Assembly: GCF_014377975.1 (NCBI RefSeq)
Contig: NZ_JACMOO010000171.1
Span: 1-64,000, forward strand
Source: Ferruginibacter sp.
Lineage (GTDB): Bacteria; Bacteroidota; Bacteroidia; Chitinophagales; Chitinophagaceae
Direction: 5' to 3'
Length of the DNA: 64,000 nt
The position numbers were made by a program, and so were the translations under genes. This document shows, piece by piece, positions 19,334 through 29,757 of the stretch. The number at the start of each line of letters is the position of its first letter. Position 1 is the stretch's first letter. Below the pieces are notes generated by a model. It had not been told where the DNA came from, did no database searches, and saw only the letters and a list, made by a program, of their open reading frames with translations.

Positions 19334-20677
19334 ATGCTTTTAAAATTTCCATCCCTTTTGTCCGCTTGTTTTTTTACCTTTTTTTTGTTTTGCAATATTG
19401 CGGATGCACAAATACCGGCAAAACGGTTCATCCCCCCGGCAGGTTCTTTAAAAGCCGCTGTGGTTGTGCCTGTTACGGATAGCAGTAAAACAGATAGTAT
19501 GTTGGTGCAATTGCTGCAACAGTATCCTCAATACTTTAATACGGTACTCAAAAACACCCAACAATGGAATGTCCAATTTATTTATACACAAATAGACAAA
19601 GGGGTAAACGGCATACCTGCTTTAAAAAACTATTTTTTTAATGTTGATCCAGCACAATATTTTTACCCTGCATCTACTGTTAAGTTGCCCATCTGTTTGC
19701 TTGCCCTGCAGCGGTTAAATGAATTAAAGCAGCAAGGTATTGACAGAAACACTACCATGATAACAGAAGCTAACGAAGATGGACAAACTGTTGTTTATAA
19801 TGATCCAACTACACCTGATGGAAGACCATCCATTGCCCAATACATAAAAAAAATATTATTGGTTAGCGATAATGACGCTTTTAACAGGCTATATGAATTT
19901 TTAGGAAGAAAATACATCAATGAACAATTGCACCAAAAAGGATATGGTGATGTACAGATTCTGCATCGCCTAAGTATTCCATTATCACTACAACAAAACC
20001 GGGCTACCAATCCTATCAACTTTTTCGGACCTGATAAAAAGATTATTTATCGTCAGCCGATGCGGTACGATTCTTCCATCTATGAACAGCGCAATGATTC
20101 GATTGGCAAAGGCTATTACAAAGGCGATTCTTTAATCAAAATGCCAATGAACTTTTCTGAAAAAAACAGGATTAGTCTGCAGGATCTGCACAATATTTTA
20201 TTGAGCCTGGTTTTTCCGGAAAAAGTTATGGCTTCGCAACGGTTTAATATTACAGAGGATGACAGAAATTTTATATTGAAATATATGAGCGAATTACCCA
20301 CTGAAAGCCACTACCCTCCTTATGCTGCAGACACTGCAAATTATTGGCCTGCCTACTGTAAGTTTTTATTATTTGGTTCAGAAAAAGGAGCCCTTCCAAA
20401 AAATATCCGAGTTTTCAATAAAGTGGGAGATGCTTATGGGCAGTTAACTGACGTTGCTTACATTGTTGACTTTGATAAAAAAATTGAATTCTTTTTATCA
20501 GCCATTATTTATTGCAACAATGACGGTATTTTAAATGATGACAAGTATGATTATGATAACATTGGTTTACCATTTATGAAACATCTGGGCGAAGTATTGT
20601 ATGAGTATGAACTAAAACGTACAAAGAAAAATGTACCAGATCTTTCTCCTTTACTATTTAATTATGATGGTCGTTAA
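19334..20677 (+). CDS. Exported serine hydrolase, class A beta-lactamase fold
   Basis: 447 residues with a signal peptide. The penicillin-recognising triad is visible: SxxK as STVK in YPASTVKLPIC (about residue 115), SDN in LLVSDNDAFN and a KxG-type motif KVGDAYG. The ExxLN omega-loop glutamate needed for class A deacylation is not seen, so beta-lactamase activity is doubtful; a peptidase, esterase or peptidoglycan-related role fits better. It is longer than typical (about 290). It converges on a second, smaller homologue. Confidence 0.85.
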   Translation: MLLKFPSLLSACFFTFFLFCNIADAQIPAKRFIPPAGSLKAAVVVPVTDSSKTDSMLVQLLQQYPQYFNTVLKNTQQWNVQFIYTQIDKGVNGIPALKNYFFNVDPAQYFYPASTVKLPICLLALQRLNELKQQGIDRNTTMITEANEDGQTVVYNDPTTPDGRPSIAQYIKKILLVSDNDAFNRLYEFLGRKYINEQLHQKGYGDVQILHRLSIPLSLQQNRATNPINFFGPDKKIIYRQPMRYDSSIYEQRNDSIGKGYYKGDSLIKMPMNFSEKNRISLQDLHNILLSLVFPEKVMASQRFNITEDDRNFILKYMSELPTESHYPPYAADTANYWPAYCKFLLFGSEKGALPKNIRVFNKVGDAYGQLTDVAYIVDFDKKIEFFLSAIIYCNNDGILNDDKYDYDNIGLPFMKHLGEVLYEYELKRTKKNVPDLSPLLFNYDGR

Positions 20678-20750
20678 CTACAAGCTTGCCTAAGAATTGA
20701 CAAGCCCTATCCTGATTTGACAAACAAATTTTAAATGATTTCTTTATAGT

Positions 20751-21641
20751 TTATGGCAAGTTGGAAGTCCACCTGGAAGATGGGCTATAATATTTCCACA
20801 ACAGCGCAGAAAGCCTGCGGGTAAGCACCCAGGCTTTATTGTCGTTTGTCCAGCTCTGGTCTTTATTATTTTTTGTAAACACACTTAAAATATATGGGTT
20901 CTTTCCATTGTTTACATACATCACTTCACTCCGGCTTTCATCCACTGCTCCATTTTTATCCGCTGTAAAAACACCTGGCGGTACCTGGCTCATCGCCTGC
21001 TCATCCCAATACTGACGGGCTAGTAAACGGAGCATTTTTTCGCTGCTGGAAGTATCTAAAATTTCGTTGTTTACAATCCGCTGCATAAAAATATTTATCT
21101 CACGGGGCGTAGTTTGTCCCCATCCGTAATTGTTGCTGTTTTGTTCCCTGCCTGCAGTTCTGCTATTTACCCTGGTAGCTTTAAACCCAATACTGTCGAG
21201 TATTTCATTGATCCTTACTCCTCCTCCTGCCAAGGCCTGTAGCCATAGACTTGCTGTGTTATCACTGGTTGTAAGCATCAGCATTAGTACTTTACTTAGC
21301 TTAATTTTTTCACCATCTTTAAATGACCCTAAAATATCTTCGCCCGCATATAATAAAGAGTCTTTGTACACCAGTTGCTGATGATAGTCCATTTCATTTT
21401 TCTTAATCTTGTCCATGATACCAGTGAGAATAGAAATCTTAACAATACTTGCAGTAGGAAAAATAGTATCGGCATTTACTGCAGCAAAAGTATTGTGTTT
21501 CAGATCATGTATATAAACACCTATATCCCCGTTAAAGCCTTTTATCAGGTGCTCAATTTGCAGCTGTAATTTTTTATCTTTTTTTTGTGCCTGTATGACA
21601 CAAGGCAATAAAAAAAATAGCAGTATTATTGAGAGTTTCAT
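20751..21641 (-). CDS. Exported serine hydrolase, class A beta-lactamase fold
   Basis: 296 residues, the usual size of the family, with a signal peptide ending near VIQAQ. SxxK is SIVK in FPTASIVKISIL, SDN is TSDNTASLW, and the third motif is KNG in FTADKNGAVDESR. As in the neighbour at 19334, no ExxLN motif is found; the region reads NNYGWGQTTPREI. It lies 48 bases downstream of the GH13 gene on the same strand and may be the last gene of that operon, though a link to starch use is not obvious. Confidence 0.87.
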   Translation of the reverse strand: MKLSIILLFFLLPCVIQAQKKDKKLQLQIEHLIKGFNGDIGVYIHDLKHNTFAAVNADTIFPTASIVKISILTGIMDKIKKNEMDYHQQLVYKDSLLYAGEDILGSFKDGEKIKLSKVLMLMLTTSDNTASLWLQALAGGGVRINEILDSIGFKATRVNSRTAGREQNSNNYGWGQTTPREINIFMQRIVNNEILDTSSSEKMLRLLARQYWDEQAMSQVPPGVFTADKNGAVDESRSEVMYVNNGKNPYILSVFTKNNKDQSWTNDNKAWVLTRRLSALLWKYYSPSSRWTSNLP

Positions 21642-21689
21642 ATAATTTAATTTATGCTTTTTTAAAATTTTTCTACATCAAAAAACCTC

Positions 21690-23543
21690 CTATTTTGTTA
21701 ATTCAAGTATCACTGCTTTATCGGCACCAAGGGTAAAATCTTTTAATTCCGTTTTTGTTTTTGTAATCACATCAGTTGATTTTGTAAAGCCTTTTGTTCT
21801 TTCAGCATATTTGCCAAAGGATATTATTTTATCCGTTTTAGCCGTATTCATCACCACCATTACAGTTTGTTTATCATCATATCGAAAGTAAGTGTACACG
21901 CCATCTTCCGGAAAATATTGCATCATTTTTCCAAATCGGATGGCAGAGGAATTTTTTCTGAAATTTGCCAGGTCATAAACGTGTCTCCATATTTCATGGT
22001 CTTTAACAGTTCTGCCACTAAGTTCAAATTTATTTAGTTTGTCGCCGGGAAAGCCTCCGGGAAAATCAAGCCGTACATAACCATCGTTGGGAGAAGTAGT
22101 GCCAGTAGTAGCCAGTTCATCCCCATAATATATTTCCGGTATACCCCGGCAGGTAAACAACCAGCACAAAGCAGATTTATATTTGTCCATATTCTCTCCT
22201 ACTACTGAATAAAACCTTGCCATATCATGGTTATCTAAAAAAATCACATTGCGCATGGGATCTTTGTAAACAAAATCCTGGGCCAGTGTAGTGTAGAGAT
22301 TATTAACGCCGTCGCTCCATCCAAAATCTTTTGTCATCGCATCGGTAATACCCCACAAAGTTTGAAAATCGGTAGCCGCCTGCAGGTTACTTTTAAAAGG
22401 AATGTTATAATTGTTTTGTACAAAATAACTTTGATTGGGAACACCGTGCACCCATGTTTCACCAAACAGGGTTATGCGGGGATATTCATCCGTCAATGCT
22501 TTATTACAACGGTTCATAAAGTCGAGATCGTTGTAAGCATAGGTATCTATGCGCCATCCATCGATTCCAAATTCTTCCACCGTCCACAAAGCATGCTGAA
22601 TTAAAAAATTTGCCACAAAGGAGTTATTTTCATTTAGATCAGGCATTTGAGGGGTAAACCATCCATCAGACATTTTTTTCTTCTCCAGGGGGGATGCATA
22701 GGGATCAAACAAAACCTGGTCTTTAAAATTAGTATTGGTATAAGATGCCCATTGGTGTAACCAGTCTTTCATTGGCAAATCCTGCACCGTAAAATGGAAG
22801 AGGCCTACATGATTGTACACTGCATCCTGTATAATTTTTAATCCTCTCTGGTGGGCCGAATCTATCAGTTGATGATAAGCCTTTTCGCCACCTAACCTCG
22901 GATCAATTTTATAATGATTGGTAAATGCATAGCCATGCTCGGTGCGGTTGGGCATATCATTTTCCACCACGGGGTTAAGCCACAGCGTGGTAACCCCTAA
23001 CTCCAGCAAATATTGTAAATGATTGGTGATGCCCTGTAAGTCGCCCCCATGGCGATTAAACACCGTATCCCTGTTCAGCGACTGGTCACGCATTCCTGCA
23101 ACACGATCGTTGGAGGTATCACCATTGCTGAACCGGTCGGGCAAAATCAGGTACATAAAATCATCCGATCTTACCCCTTGTGCAAAATGTACACCCCTAC
23201 CCTCCCGTTTTGTTTTAATTTCAAAATCAATGGTGAACGGTTTATTTTCCCGGTTCACTTTTATCTTTACAATACCTGGTTTTGTGGTGGAGGCAATTAC
23301 AATATCTAAAAATACATAATTGATATTTTCAACTTTATTGATCTTTTCTATTTTAACTCCGGGATATAAAATACTAAAACCACCTTTGGCATTTGCAATG
23401 CTATCTCCATGAATCATTATCTGCACTTTATTCCACTTCATACCCGTCCACCAGTTGGTAGGGTAACATTGATAACTGCTTTGCTGCCCATTTACAAAAA
23501 TTACAAAGCACAAAAAAATGAACAATCCGAAACCCTTTTTCAT
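21690..23543 (-). CDS. Exported GH13 alpha-amylase / neopullulanase-type enzyme
   Basis: 617 residues from the ATG at 23543 (MKKGFGLFIFLCFVIF signal peptide, cut near VNGQQ). An N-terminal cyclomaltodextrinase-type beta domain precedes a GH13 barrel with all catalytic positions: nucleophile Asp in GWRIDTYAY, acid-base Glu in LFGETW and the third Asp in FLDNHDMARF. It probably hydrolyses maltodextrins or cyclodextrins in the periplasm, like SusA. The frame is open upstream to 23600, but that extension overlaps the MFS gene. The start codon lies 5 bases after the MFS stop, so the two are co-transcribed. Confidence 0.93.
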   Translation of the reverse strand: MKKGFGLFIFLCFVIFVNGQQSSYQCYPTNWWTGMKWNKVQIMIHGDSIANAKGGFSILYPGVKIEKINKVENINYVFLDIVIASTTKPGIVKIKVNRENKPFTIDFEIKTKREGRGVHFAQGVRSDDFMYLILPDRFSNGDTSNDRVAGMRDQSLNRDTVFNRHGGDLQGITNHLQYLLELGVTTLWLNPVVENDMPNRTEHGYAFTNHYKIDPRLGGEKAYHQLIDSAHQRGLKIIQDAVYNHVGLFHFTVQDLPMKDWLHQWASYTNTNFKDQVLFDPYASPLEKKKMSDGWFTPQMPDLNENNSFVANFLIQHALWTVEEFGIDGWRIDTYAYNDLDFMNRCNKALTDEYPRITLFGETWVHGVPNQSYFVQNNYNIPFKSNLQAATDFQTLWGITDAMTKDFGWSDGVNNLYTTLAQDFVYKDPMRNVIFLDNHDMARFYSVVGENMDKYKSALCWLFTCRGIPEIYYGDELATTGTTSPNDGYVRLDFPGGFPGDKLNKFELSGRTVKDHEIWRHVYDLANFRKNSSAIRFGKMMQYFPEDGVYTYFRYDDKQTVMVVMNTAKTDKIISFGKYAERTKGFTKSTDVITKTKTELKDFTLGADKAVILELTK

Positions 23544-23548
23544 AGTTA

Positions 23549-25069
23549 TTATTTTATTTTTATTCGCAGGGTTAACAGGGCCGCAACAATCATCAAACAC
23601 CCACCCAGCACCAGTGTATAAATAGCATTGCCATTAAAAAAATGTTTGGTAAAAACCCCTAAAAGTGTAGCGGCAAGAATTTGTGGTATTACAATAAAAA
23701 AATTAAAAATGCCCATATAAACACCCATTTTATTAGAAGGTAACGCTGCGGTTAACATAGAATAAGGCATCGATAAAATACTTGACCATGCAAGCCCGAT
23801 ACCCGCCATGCTTAGGATGAGCAGGTATTTATCTGTAAATATAAAAAAAGAAATCATTCCGATTCCGCCAGCTACCAGGCAAATTAAATGCGTCATTGGG
23901 CGGCCGGTTTTCTTTGCAAGCACGGGCAATAAAAATGCAAAAAGAGCAGAGAAGCCATTGTAAAATCCAAATAGTACGCCTACCCAGTTTCCTATTTCAT
24001 TGTATGCTTTTGAAGAAGTATCCGTAGTATTTGCAATGTTTTGAGCCAAAGCTGGTGTGGCATAAATCCACATGGCGAATAGTGCAAACCAGGTAAAAAA
24101 TTGTACTACGGCCAATTGCTTCATGGTGTCGGGCATTTTGTATAAATCATTCACAACCTCTACCAGTCCGTTTTTCTTTTTACCAGACCAAAACATACCT
24201 GCTATCAATTGAATAATACCAAAGCTTGCAATACCCAGGGTTAGTACGTACAATTCTTTCTCCAGTGGCATTTCCAAATGCATTGCATTGTAGTAATACA
24301 ATAAAAAACTTACAATGGTCCCGGTTATTAACCATATCAAACCTTTGCTGTAAAATGATTTTACCGGAGTGGTAATAATGGAATGATCTACCTGCTGTTG
24401 TTCAACAGATTCAAAACTTTTAAGCTCTGCAGGTGAATATTCTTTTGTGGTAAAAACGGTGTAGGCAACGGATAAAAAAAATACAACTGCCCCAATATAA
24501 AAAGAGAATTTTACTGAGTTGGGTATGATGCCCGGCGCTGCCTCATTGGCAACACCCAACGTTGTTAATAAGTAAGGTAATATGGATGAAACCACTGCAC
24601 CAATGCCTATAAAAAAACTTTGCATCGCAAAACCCGCAGTGCGTTGGTCATCGGGCAGCATATCACCTACAAATGCACGAAATGGTTCCATCGAAATATT
24701 GATGGATGCATCCAGCAACCACAACATAACGGCGGCCATCCACAAAGCATATACATTTGGAAAAACAAGCAGGGCAACGGAAGCCAGTATTGCACCAATT
24801 AAGAAGAACGGCCTTCTTCTTCCCCATGCTGGCGACCAGGTTTTATCACTTAGATGACCAATAACAGGTTGTATAATAAGACCTGTTAAAGGAGCAGCAA
24901 TCCAAAGAATCGGTATGTCATCAATCTTTGCACCCAATGACTGAAAAATGCGGCTGACATTGGCATTTTGCAACCCAAAGCCAAACTGAATACCTAAAAA
25001 TCCCACACTCATATTAATGATCTGGCGAAGAGTTAGTATTGGCTTTTTAGCAGTAATGAAGGAAGACAT
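23549..25069 (-). CDS. MFS sugar transporter, SLC45/maltose type
   Basis: 506 residues with about 12 membrane helices. The loop GHLSDKTWSPAWGRRRPFF carries the RxGRRRP motif of the GPH/SUT-like branch that includes plant sucrose and bacterial maltose transporters, and GFGLQNANVSRIF near the N-terminus is also typical. Next to a periplasmic GH13 enzyme and upstream glycogen genes, uptake of maltose or maltodextrin is the likely job. It is preceded by the glgC terminator, so it needs its own promoter, which was not clearly identified. Confidence 0.9.
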   Translation of the reverse strand: MSSFITAKKPILTLRQIINMSVGFLGIQFGFGLQNANVSRIFQSLGAKIDDIPILWIAAPLTGLIIQPVIGHLSDKTWSPAWGRRRPFFLIGAILASVALLVFPNVYALWMAAVMLWLLDASINISMEPFRAFVGDMLPDDQRTAGFAMQSFFIGIGAVVSSILPYLLTTLGVANEAAPGIIPNSVKFSFYIGAVVFFLSVAYTVFTTKEYSPAELKSFESVEQQQVDHSIITTPVKSFYSKGLIWLITGTIVSFLLYYYNAMHLEMPLEKELYVLTLGIASFGIIQLIAGMFWSGKKKNGLVEVVNDLYKMPDTMKQLAVVQFFTWFALFAMWIYATPALAQNIANTTDTSSKAYNEIGNWVGVLFGFYNGFSALFAFLLPVLAKKTGRPMTHLICLVAGGIGMISFFIFTDKYLLILSMAGIGLAWSSILSMPYSMLTAALPSNKMGVYMGIFNFFIVIPQILAATLLGVFTKHFFNGNAIYTLVLGGCLMIVAALLTLRIKIK

Positions 25070-25126
25070 AGCAAGAGTTTAAAGTATATATTTTTACAAA
25101 AAAATACACATGGGTTGCGTTGAAAT

Positions 25127-25160
25127 AAAAAAACATCCTGCTGAGCAGGATGTTTTTTTA
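25127..25160 (-). terminator. Terminator between glgC and the MFS gene
   Basis: Arms AAACATCCTGCT (25131-25142) / AGCAGGATGTTT (25144-25155) extended by A and T runs on either side. It lies within 45 bases of the glgC stop on the minus strand. Confidence 0.85.
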
Positions 25161-25170
25161 TTTTGGTTTC

Positions 25171-26448
25171 TTAAATAACAAAACCATCTGGCAAAACAGC
25201 ACGTTTCTTTACTACAACAATGCCGTCTTTTACTGTATACAATTCATGATCTGAATCCTGGAGATGACTTCCTCCATTGATGCGCACATCATTACCGATG
25301 CGGCAGTTTTTATCAACTATGGTATTTTTAATATAGCACCTGTCGCCGATACCGCATTGTGGAATCCCCTTCTGCTGGTTGTCGGTAATTTCTTTAATGG
25401 TTTGGTAATAATCGTTGCCCATAATATAACTGCTAACAATGGTAGAACCATGGCCAATACGGCTTCTTACCCCTATTACACTGTTTTCAATTCGGCTGGC
25501 ATTGATGATGGAACCTTCTGCAATGATGGTTTTTTCTAAAGTTGTACCGCTTATTTTTGCCGGCGGCAACATCCTTGCCCTTGTGTATACCACTTTTTGG
25601 TTATCAAATAAATTAAAGAGTGGCAGGTCGAGCGTTAATGCAAGATTTGCTTCAAAGAAGGAATAAATATTTCCAATGTCTGTCCAGTATCCATCATATT
25701 GATAACTGATCACTTTGTATTTTTCAATCGAAGTGGGAATGATTTCTTTACCAAAATCGGTGGCATCTTTTTTCTCATCTTCCAGCAAATCAAATAAAAG
25801 CTTTCTGTTAAAAATATAAATACCCATGGAAGCCAGGTAATTTCTTCCCTGCTTTTTCATATCTGCCCCGGTATCACTCACCCAATCCGGCAGCAATTCG
25901 GCTTTGGGCTTTTCTATAAAGCTTGTAATTACATTTTCTTCATTGGCTTTTAATATGCCAAACTCCGGCGCTTCCCTATCCCCCACCGGTATGGTGGCAA
26001 TAGAAATATCCGCCCCGCTGGCAGCATGATTGTTAATCATTTCCTCAAAATCCATCTGGTACAACTGGTCGCCGCTTAATATTAAAACATACTCAAAATC
26101 GTAGGTGTTAATGTGCCGTAGCGACTGACGTACCGCATCTGCTGTACCCTGAAACCATCCGGCGTTATCCGGCGTTTGCTCTGCGGCAAGAATATCTACA
26201 AATCCCTTGCTGAAGATGCTGAACTGGTAGGTATTTTTTATATGCTTGTTGAGGGAGGCAGAGTTAAACTGTGTAAGTACCAATATCCGGTTAAGGCTCG
26301 AATTAATACAATTGGAAATGGGGATATCCACCAGGCGATACTTACCTGCAATAGGTACTGCAGGCTTACTGCGACTGGCTGTAAGCGGGTATAACCTTGA
26401 TCCTGCTCCTCCTCCTAATACTATTGAAATAACTGAATTACTATCCAT
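25171..26448 (-). CDS. glgC: Glucose-1-phosphate adenylyltransferase
   Basis: Makes ADP-glucose, the committed step of glycogen synthesis. 425 residues. The nucleotide-binding loop GGGAGSRLYPLTASRSKPAV is at the N-terminus, followed by KYRLVDIPISNC, the sugar-site segment SFIEKPKAELLPDW and a C-terminal left-handed beta-helix (SRIENSVIGVRSRIGHGSTI). Allosteric control is the norm for the family. It follows glgA on the same strand with a 71-base gap and ends in a strong terminator. Confidence 0.95.
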   Translation of the reverse strand: MDSNSVISIVLGGGAGSRLYPLTASRSKPAVPIAGKYRLVDIPISNCINSSLNRILVLTQFNSASLNKHIKNTYQFSIFSKGFVDILAAEQTPDNAGWFQGTADAVRQSLRHINTYDFEYVLILSGDQLYQMDFEEMINNHAASGADISIATIPVGDREAPEFGILKANEENVITSFIEKPKAELLPDWVSDTGADMKKQGRNYLASMGIYIFNRKLLFDLLEDEKKDATDFGKEIIPTSIEKYKVISYQYDGYWTDIGNIYSFFEANLALTLDLPLFNLFDNQKVVYTRARMLPPAKISGTTLEKTIIAEGSIINASRIENSVIGVRSRIGHGSTIVSSYIMGNDYYQTIKEITDNQQKGIPQCGIGDRCYIKNTIVDKNCRIGNDVRINGGSHLQDSDHELYTVKDGIVVVKKRAVLPDGFVI

Positions 26449-26519
26449 ATATGGCTGGTTAAATGTTTACTGAATTAAAATGCAATGCTTTATTAAATAT
26501 ATTACAATTCCCGAAACTA

Positions 26520-27935
26520 CTATAGTAAACTGCTGTATAAATTAATATAACTCTCAGCGCTCTTTTGCCAGCTGTTATCTATCTTCATAATTGTTGTTCG
26601 TATTTTATGCAGGCGTTTGGTTTTTTTATATAATTCCAACGCCCGGTGAATTGAGTAAGTGATATCCCAAACGGTAGCATCATTAAAAACAATTCCATAT
26701 CCTCCTGGTTCGCCGTAATCAATTACGGTGTCCCTTAAACCTCCGGTATTTCTTACAATAGGGATGGTGCCATACCGCATGGCATACATCTGATTTAATC
26801 CACAAGGCTCTACCCTGCTGGGCATTAATAAAAAATCAGCCCCTGCATACATCTGGTGACTTAGTTTTTCATTGTAACCAATTTTTGAATTGTAATAACC
26901 TGCCAATGGTGTCTTCATATTTTCCAGTTCCTGTTCCACAATGGCATCACCACTGCCAAGAATTAAAAAATTCATAGTGCCCTGCAAGTGGTATACCGCA
27001 TCATAAATAGCCTGCGGTAATAAATCAGCGGCCTTTTCATGCACCAGCCTTCCGATAAAAATAAACAACGGCTTTTCAATGTCTAAACTAAACTGTTCGC
27101 ACAATATTTGTTTACTGGCCAGTTTACCTTCCGCTACATTTTCTACACTAAAATTATTATCAATGTAACTGTCAGCAGCAGGGTTCCATACGGCATCATC
27201 AATGCCATTTAATATGCCGGTACATTTGCCCTTCTCGTATTCAAATAAATTTTCCAAACCATTTGCGTTGGAACGCATTTCCTCCAGATAACTCTGACTA
27301 ACGGTGGTAACTTTTGTAGCGCATTTTACCGCACTGGCCAATGGATTGATATTTTTATTCCAATCAAGTTTCCCCCACTCCCAAGAGTTCCATTCAGGAA
27401 GATAAATGGCTTTATCCCAGCCCATCCATCCCTGGTATTGCGCATTGTGAATGGTAAGCACTGTAGGTATGGCGGCCAGGTGCTGGTAGGCATAACAGTA
27501 CTGCATCATAAAAGGGATAAGCCCGGTATGATGATCATGCACATGCACAACATCCGGCTTATGATTCCATTTACTAACCCAGTCAACTACAGCAATCTGA
27601 AAGGCAGTGAACCTTTCGGCATCATCATAATATCCATAAACGGCTTCCCGGTCAAGTAAGCCATTAATATCCACCAGGTAAAGATCAAAACCAAGTTTGT
27701 TGGTTCTTTCTTTTATAATGGTGTAATTAAACCAGTATGGCCCCATCCCAAAAGATCCCTTATGAGCAATATCAAATTCATTTTCGTACAAAAATTTTGT
27801 TTTGTACATAGGCATCACCACTTTGGCGATGTGCCCAAGCTGGTGCTGGTATTTCGGCAAAGCCCCCACCACATCACCCAATCCACCAGCCTTTGCTACG
27901 GGATAACATTCTGCGCTTACATGTAGTATTTCCAT
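26520..27935 (-). CDS. glgA: Glycogen synthase, GT5
   Basis: Adds glucose from ADP-glucose to the non-reducing end of alpha-1,4-glucan. The 471 residues are typical for GT5. The ADP-glucose-binding motif is KAGGLGDVVGALPK at residues 16-29, with VHVHDHHTGLIPF in the N-terminal domain and the C-terminal GT-B signature LLMPSRVEPCGLNQMYAMRYG. It is the first gene of the glgA-glgC unit. The branching enzyme and phosphorylase are not in the window. Confidence 0.95.
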   Translation of the reverse strand: MEILHVSAECYPVAKAGGLGDVVGALPKYQHQLGHIAKVVMPMYKTKFLYENEFDIAHKGSFGMGPYWFNYTIIKERTNKLGFDLYLVDINGLLDREAVYGYYDDAERFTAFQIAVVDWVSKWNHKPDVVHVHDHHTGLIPFMMQYCYAYQHLAAIPTVLTIHNAQYQGWMGWDKAIYLPEWNSWEWGKLDWNKNINPLASAVKCATKVTTVSQSYLEEMRSNANGLENLFEYEKGKCTGILNGIDDAVWNPAADSYIDNNFSVENVAEGKLASKQILCEQFSLDIEKPLFIFIGRLVHEKAADLLPQAIYDAVYHLQGTMNFLILGSGDAIVEQELENMKTPLAGYYNSKIGYNEKLSHQMYAGADFLLMPSRVEPCGLNQMYAMRYGTIPIVRNTGGLRDTVIDYGEPGGYGIVFNDATVWDITYSIHRALELYKKTKRLHKIRTTIMKIDNSWQKSAESYINLYSSLL

Positions 27936-28245
27936 TCTTTAAAGATTATCTTAAAATCCTTTCAATTTATGAATGTTTTTTCTTTGAACAATCAATGTCT
28001 GAAAATAAAATACCGGGCTGTTGTATTGCTACAGATTGTTTTTTAATTTGATTACTGAAAGATATAAATGAACGTTTACAAATTATAATAATCTTTTTAA
28101 ATTACAGGAGCTGGAAATATTATAAAAAAAATTTACTGCAGAAAATAGTCATTCACTTTTAGTAAGAACACACACTGTTTATTTTTTCAAGTAAACAAAA
28201 AAAATGATAACTTTCCTCATTCTTAATAAAACTCAACGATTCAAT
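27936..28245. other. 310-base divergent gap between glgA and the FucP-like gene
   Basis: Very AT-rich. It should hold two divergent promoters, but no element matching the full -33/-7 consensus was found. Confidence 0.4.
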
Positions 28246-29691
28246 ATGAGCCAACAAACCAAATGGTCGCAATTCGGAACCCTTGTAACAGTATTTTTTT
28301 TCTGGGGATTTGTAGCTGCAAGTAATGACATTTTAATACCCGTATTTCGAAAGGCATTTAATTTATCACAATTTCAAAGTCAGTTGGTATCGGTAGCGTT
28401 TTATGTGGCATATACAGTCGGGTCAATTATTTATTACATAGTTTCTAAACTAATTGGTAGCGACCTTTTGAATAAAATGGGTTACAAAAATGGAATTGCT
28501 TTAGGATTAATTATTTCCGCCATCGGTACTTTATTGTTTTATCCTGCTGCTAATACGGCCTCTTTTACCTTAATGCTAACCGGCCTGTTTGTAGTGGGTC
28601 TTGGGTTTTCATTGCAGCAAATTGCAGCAAACCCATTAGCGATAATAATGGGGGATCCTAAAACAGGTTCACAGCGTTTAATCATGGCGGGCGGTGTAAA
28701 TAATTTTGGCACTACCATCGGTCCATTACTGGTAAGCTTTGCCATTTTTGGAAGTGTGGCCTCAGGCCGTACAGTTGCCAGCATTGAAAGCGTCAAAACT
28801 CCTTATTTGATAGTTGGACTTGCTTTTTTATTAGTTGCACTGTTCATAAAGTTTTCCTCTGTTCCTAACAAAATAGATCTGGAACATGTTGCAGAAGAAG
28901 AAGCGGTTACAGGAGATAAATTAATTCACAGAAATTCTGCCTTTCAATACCCGCAATTGTGGCTGGGCATGATTGCCATTTTTGTTTATGTAGGTGTGGA
29001 AGTTTCAACTGCCAGTAATTTACCAGCATACATGGAGCAGCATTTGGGTGTTCCAACAGATAAAGTAGCTCCTTATATTTCATTGTATTGGGCTAGTTTA
29101 ATGATTGGCCGCTGGACAGGTGCGGTGGGTGCCTTTGATGTAAGTAAAGGGGCCAAACAGATACTTAATTTTTTAATGCCCTACCTGGCGTTTGGCGTTT
29201 TTTTACTGGTAAATACCATTGCACAGCATGACGTTACACAGTTTTTTGTATATGCGTTTGTGATAGCTATAATGATTGCAGGTGATATTTTAAGCAAGGG
29301 TAATCCAGCAAGAATGTTGCTGATTTTTGCTGCAATGGGAATCACTGCTTTATGTATCGGTATGTTGACAACAGGTATGGTAAGTGCCTATGCGTTCATA
29401 AGTGTAGGTCTTTTTTGCAGTACCTTATGGCCGTGCATCTTTACATTGGCTGTTGCCGGCCTGGGCAAAAATACAGGACAAGGAAGCAGCTTGTTAATTA
29501 TGATGATTATGGGAGGAGGTTTAATAAGTGCCTTGCAGGGATGGCTGGCAGATAAAACAGGTATTCAGTTTAGTTACATCGTTGGTGTTGCCTGTTTTGC
29601 GTATCTTGCATTCTATGCTATACGTGCTAAATCTGTTTTAAAATCGCAGGGAATAGATTACGATGCATTGAATGCAGAAGGCGGCCATTAA
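28246..29691 (+). CDS. FucP-like sugar MFS transporter
   Basis: 481 residues from the ATG at 28246 (MSQQTKWSQFGTL), with about 12 helices. The segment FFFWGFVAASNDILIPVFRK is the signature of the fucose/glucose/galactose:H+ symporter branch (FucP/GluP), in which a conserved acidic residue near this position couples to protons. An in-frame ATG at 28204 would add 14 non-conserved residues. The ROK sugar kinase follows 66 bases later, so together they probably take up and phosphorylate a hexose. Confidence 0.9.
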   Translation: MSQQTKWSQFGTLVTVFFFWGFVAASNDILIPVFRKAFNLSQFQSQLVSVAFYVAYTVGSIIYYIVSKLIGSDLLNKMGYKNGIALGLIISAIGTLLFYPAANTASFTLMLTGLFVVGLGFSLQQIAANPLAIIMGDPKTGSQRLIMAGGVNNFGTTIGPLLVSFAIFGSVASGRTVASIESVKTPYLIVGLAFLLVALFIKFSSVPNKIDLEHVAEEEAVTGDKLIHRNSAFQYPQLWLGMIAIFVYVGVEVSTASNLPAYMEQHLGVPTDKVAPYISLYWASLMIGRWTGAVGAFDVSKGAKQILNFLMPYLAFGVFLLVNTIAQHDVTQFFVYAFVIAIMIAGDILSKGNPARMLLIFAAMGITALCIGMLTTGMVSAYAFISVGLFCSTLWPCIFTLAVAGLGKNTGQGSSLLIMMIMGGGLISALQGWLADKTGIQFSYIVGVACFAYLAFYAIRAKSVLKSQGIDYDALNAEGGH

Positions 29692-29757
29692 TGGAAGCGA
29701 ATTAAGTTACAGCAGCATGCGCTGCTATTTTTCATCTTTAATAATTTAGAATCCGTT

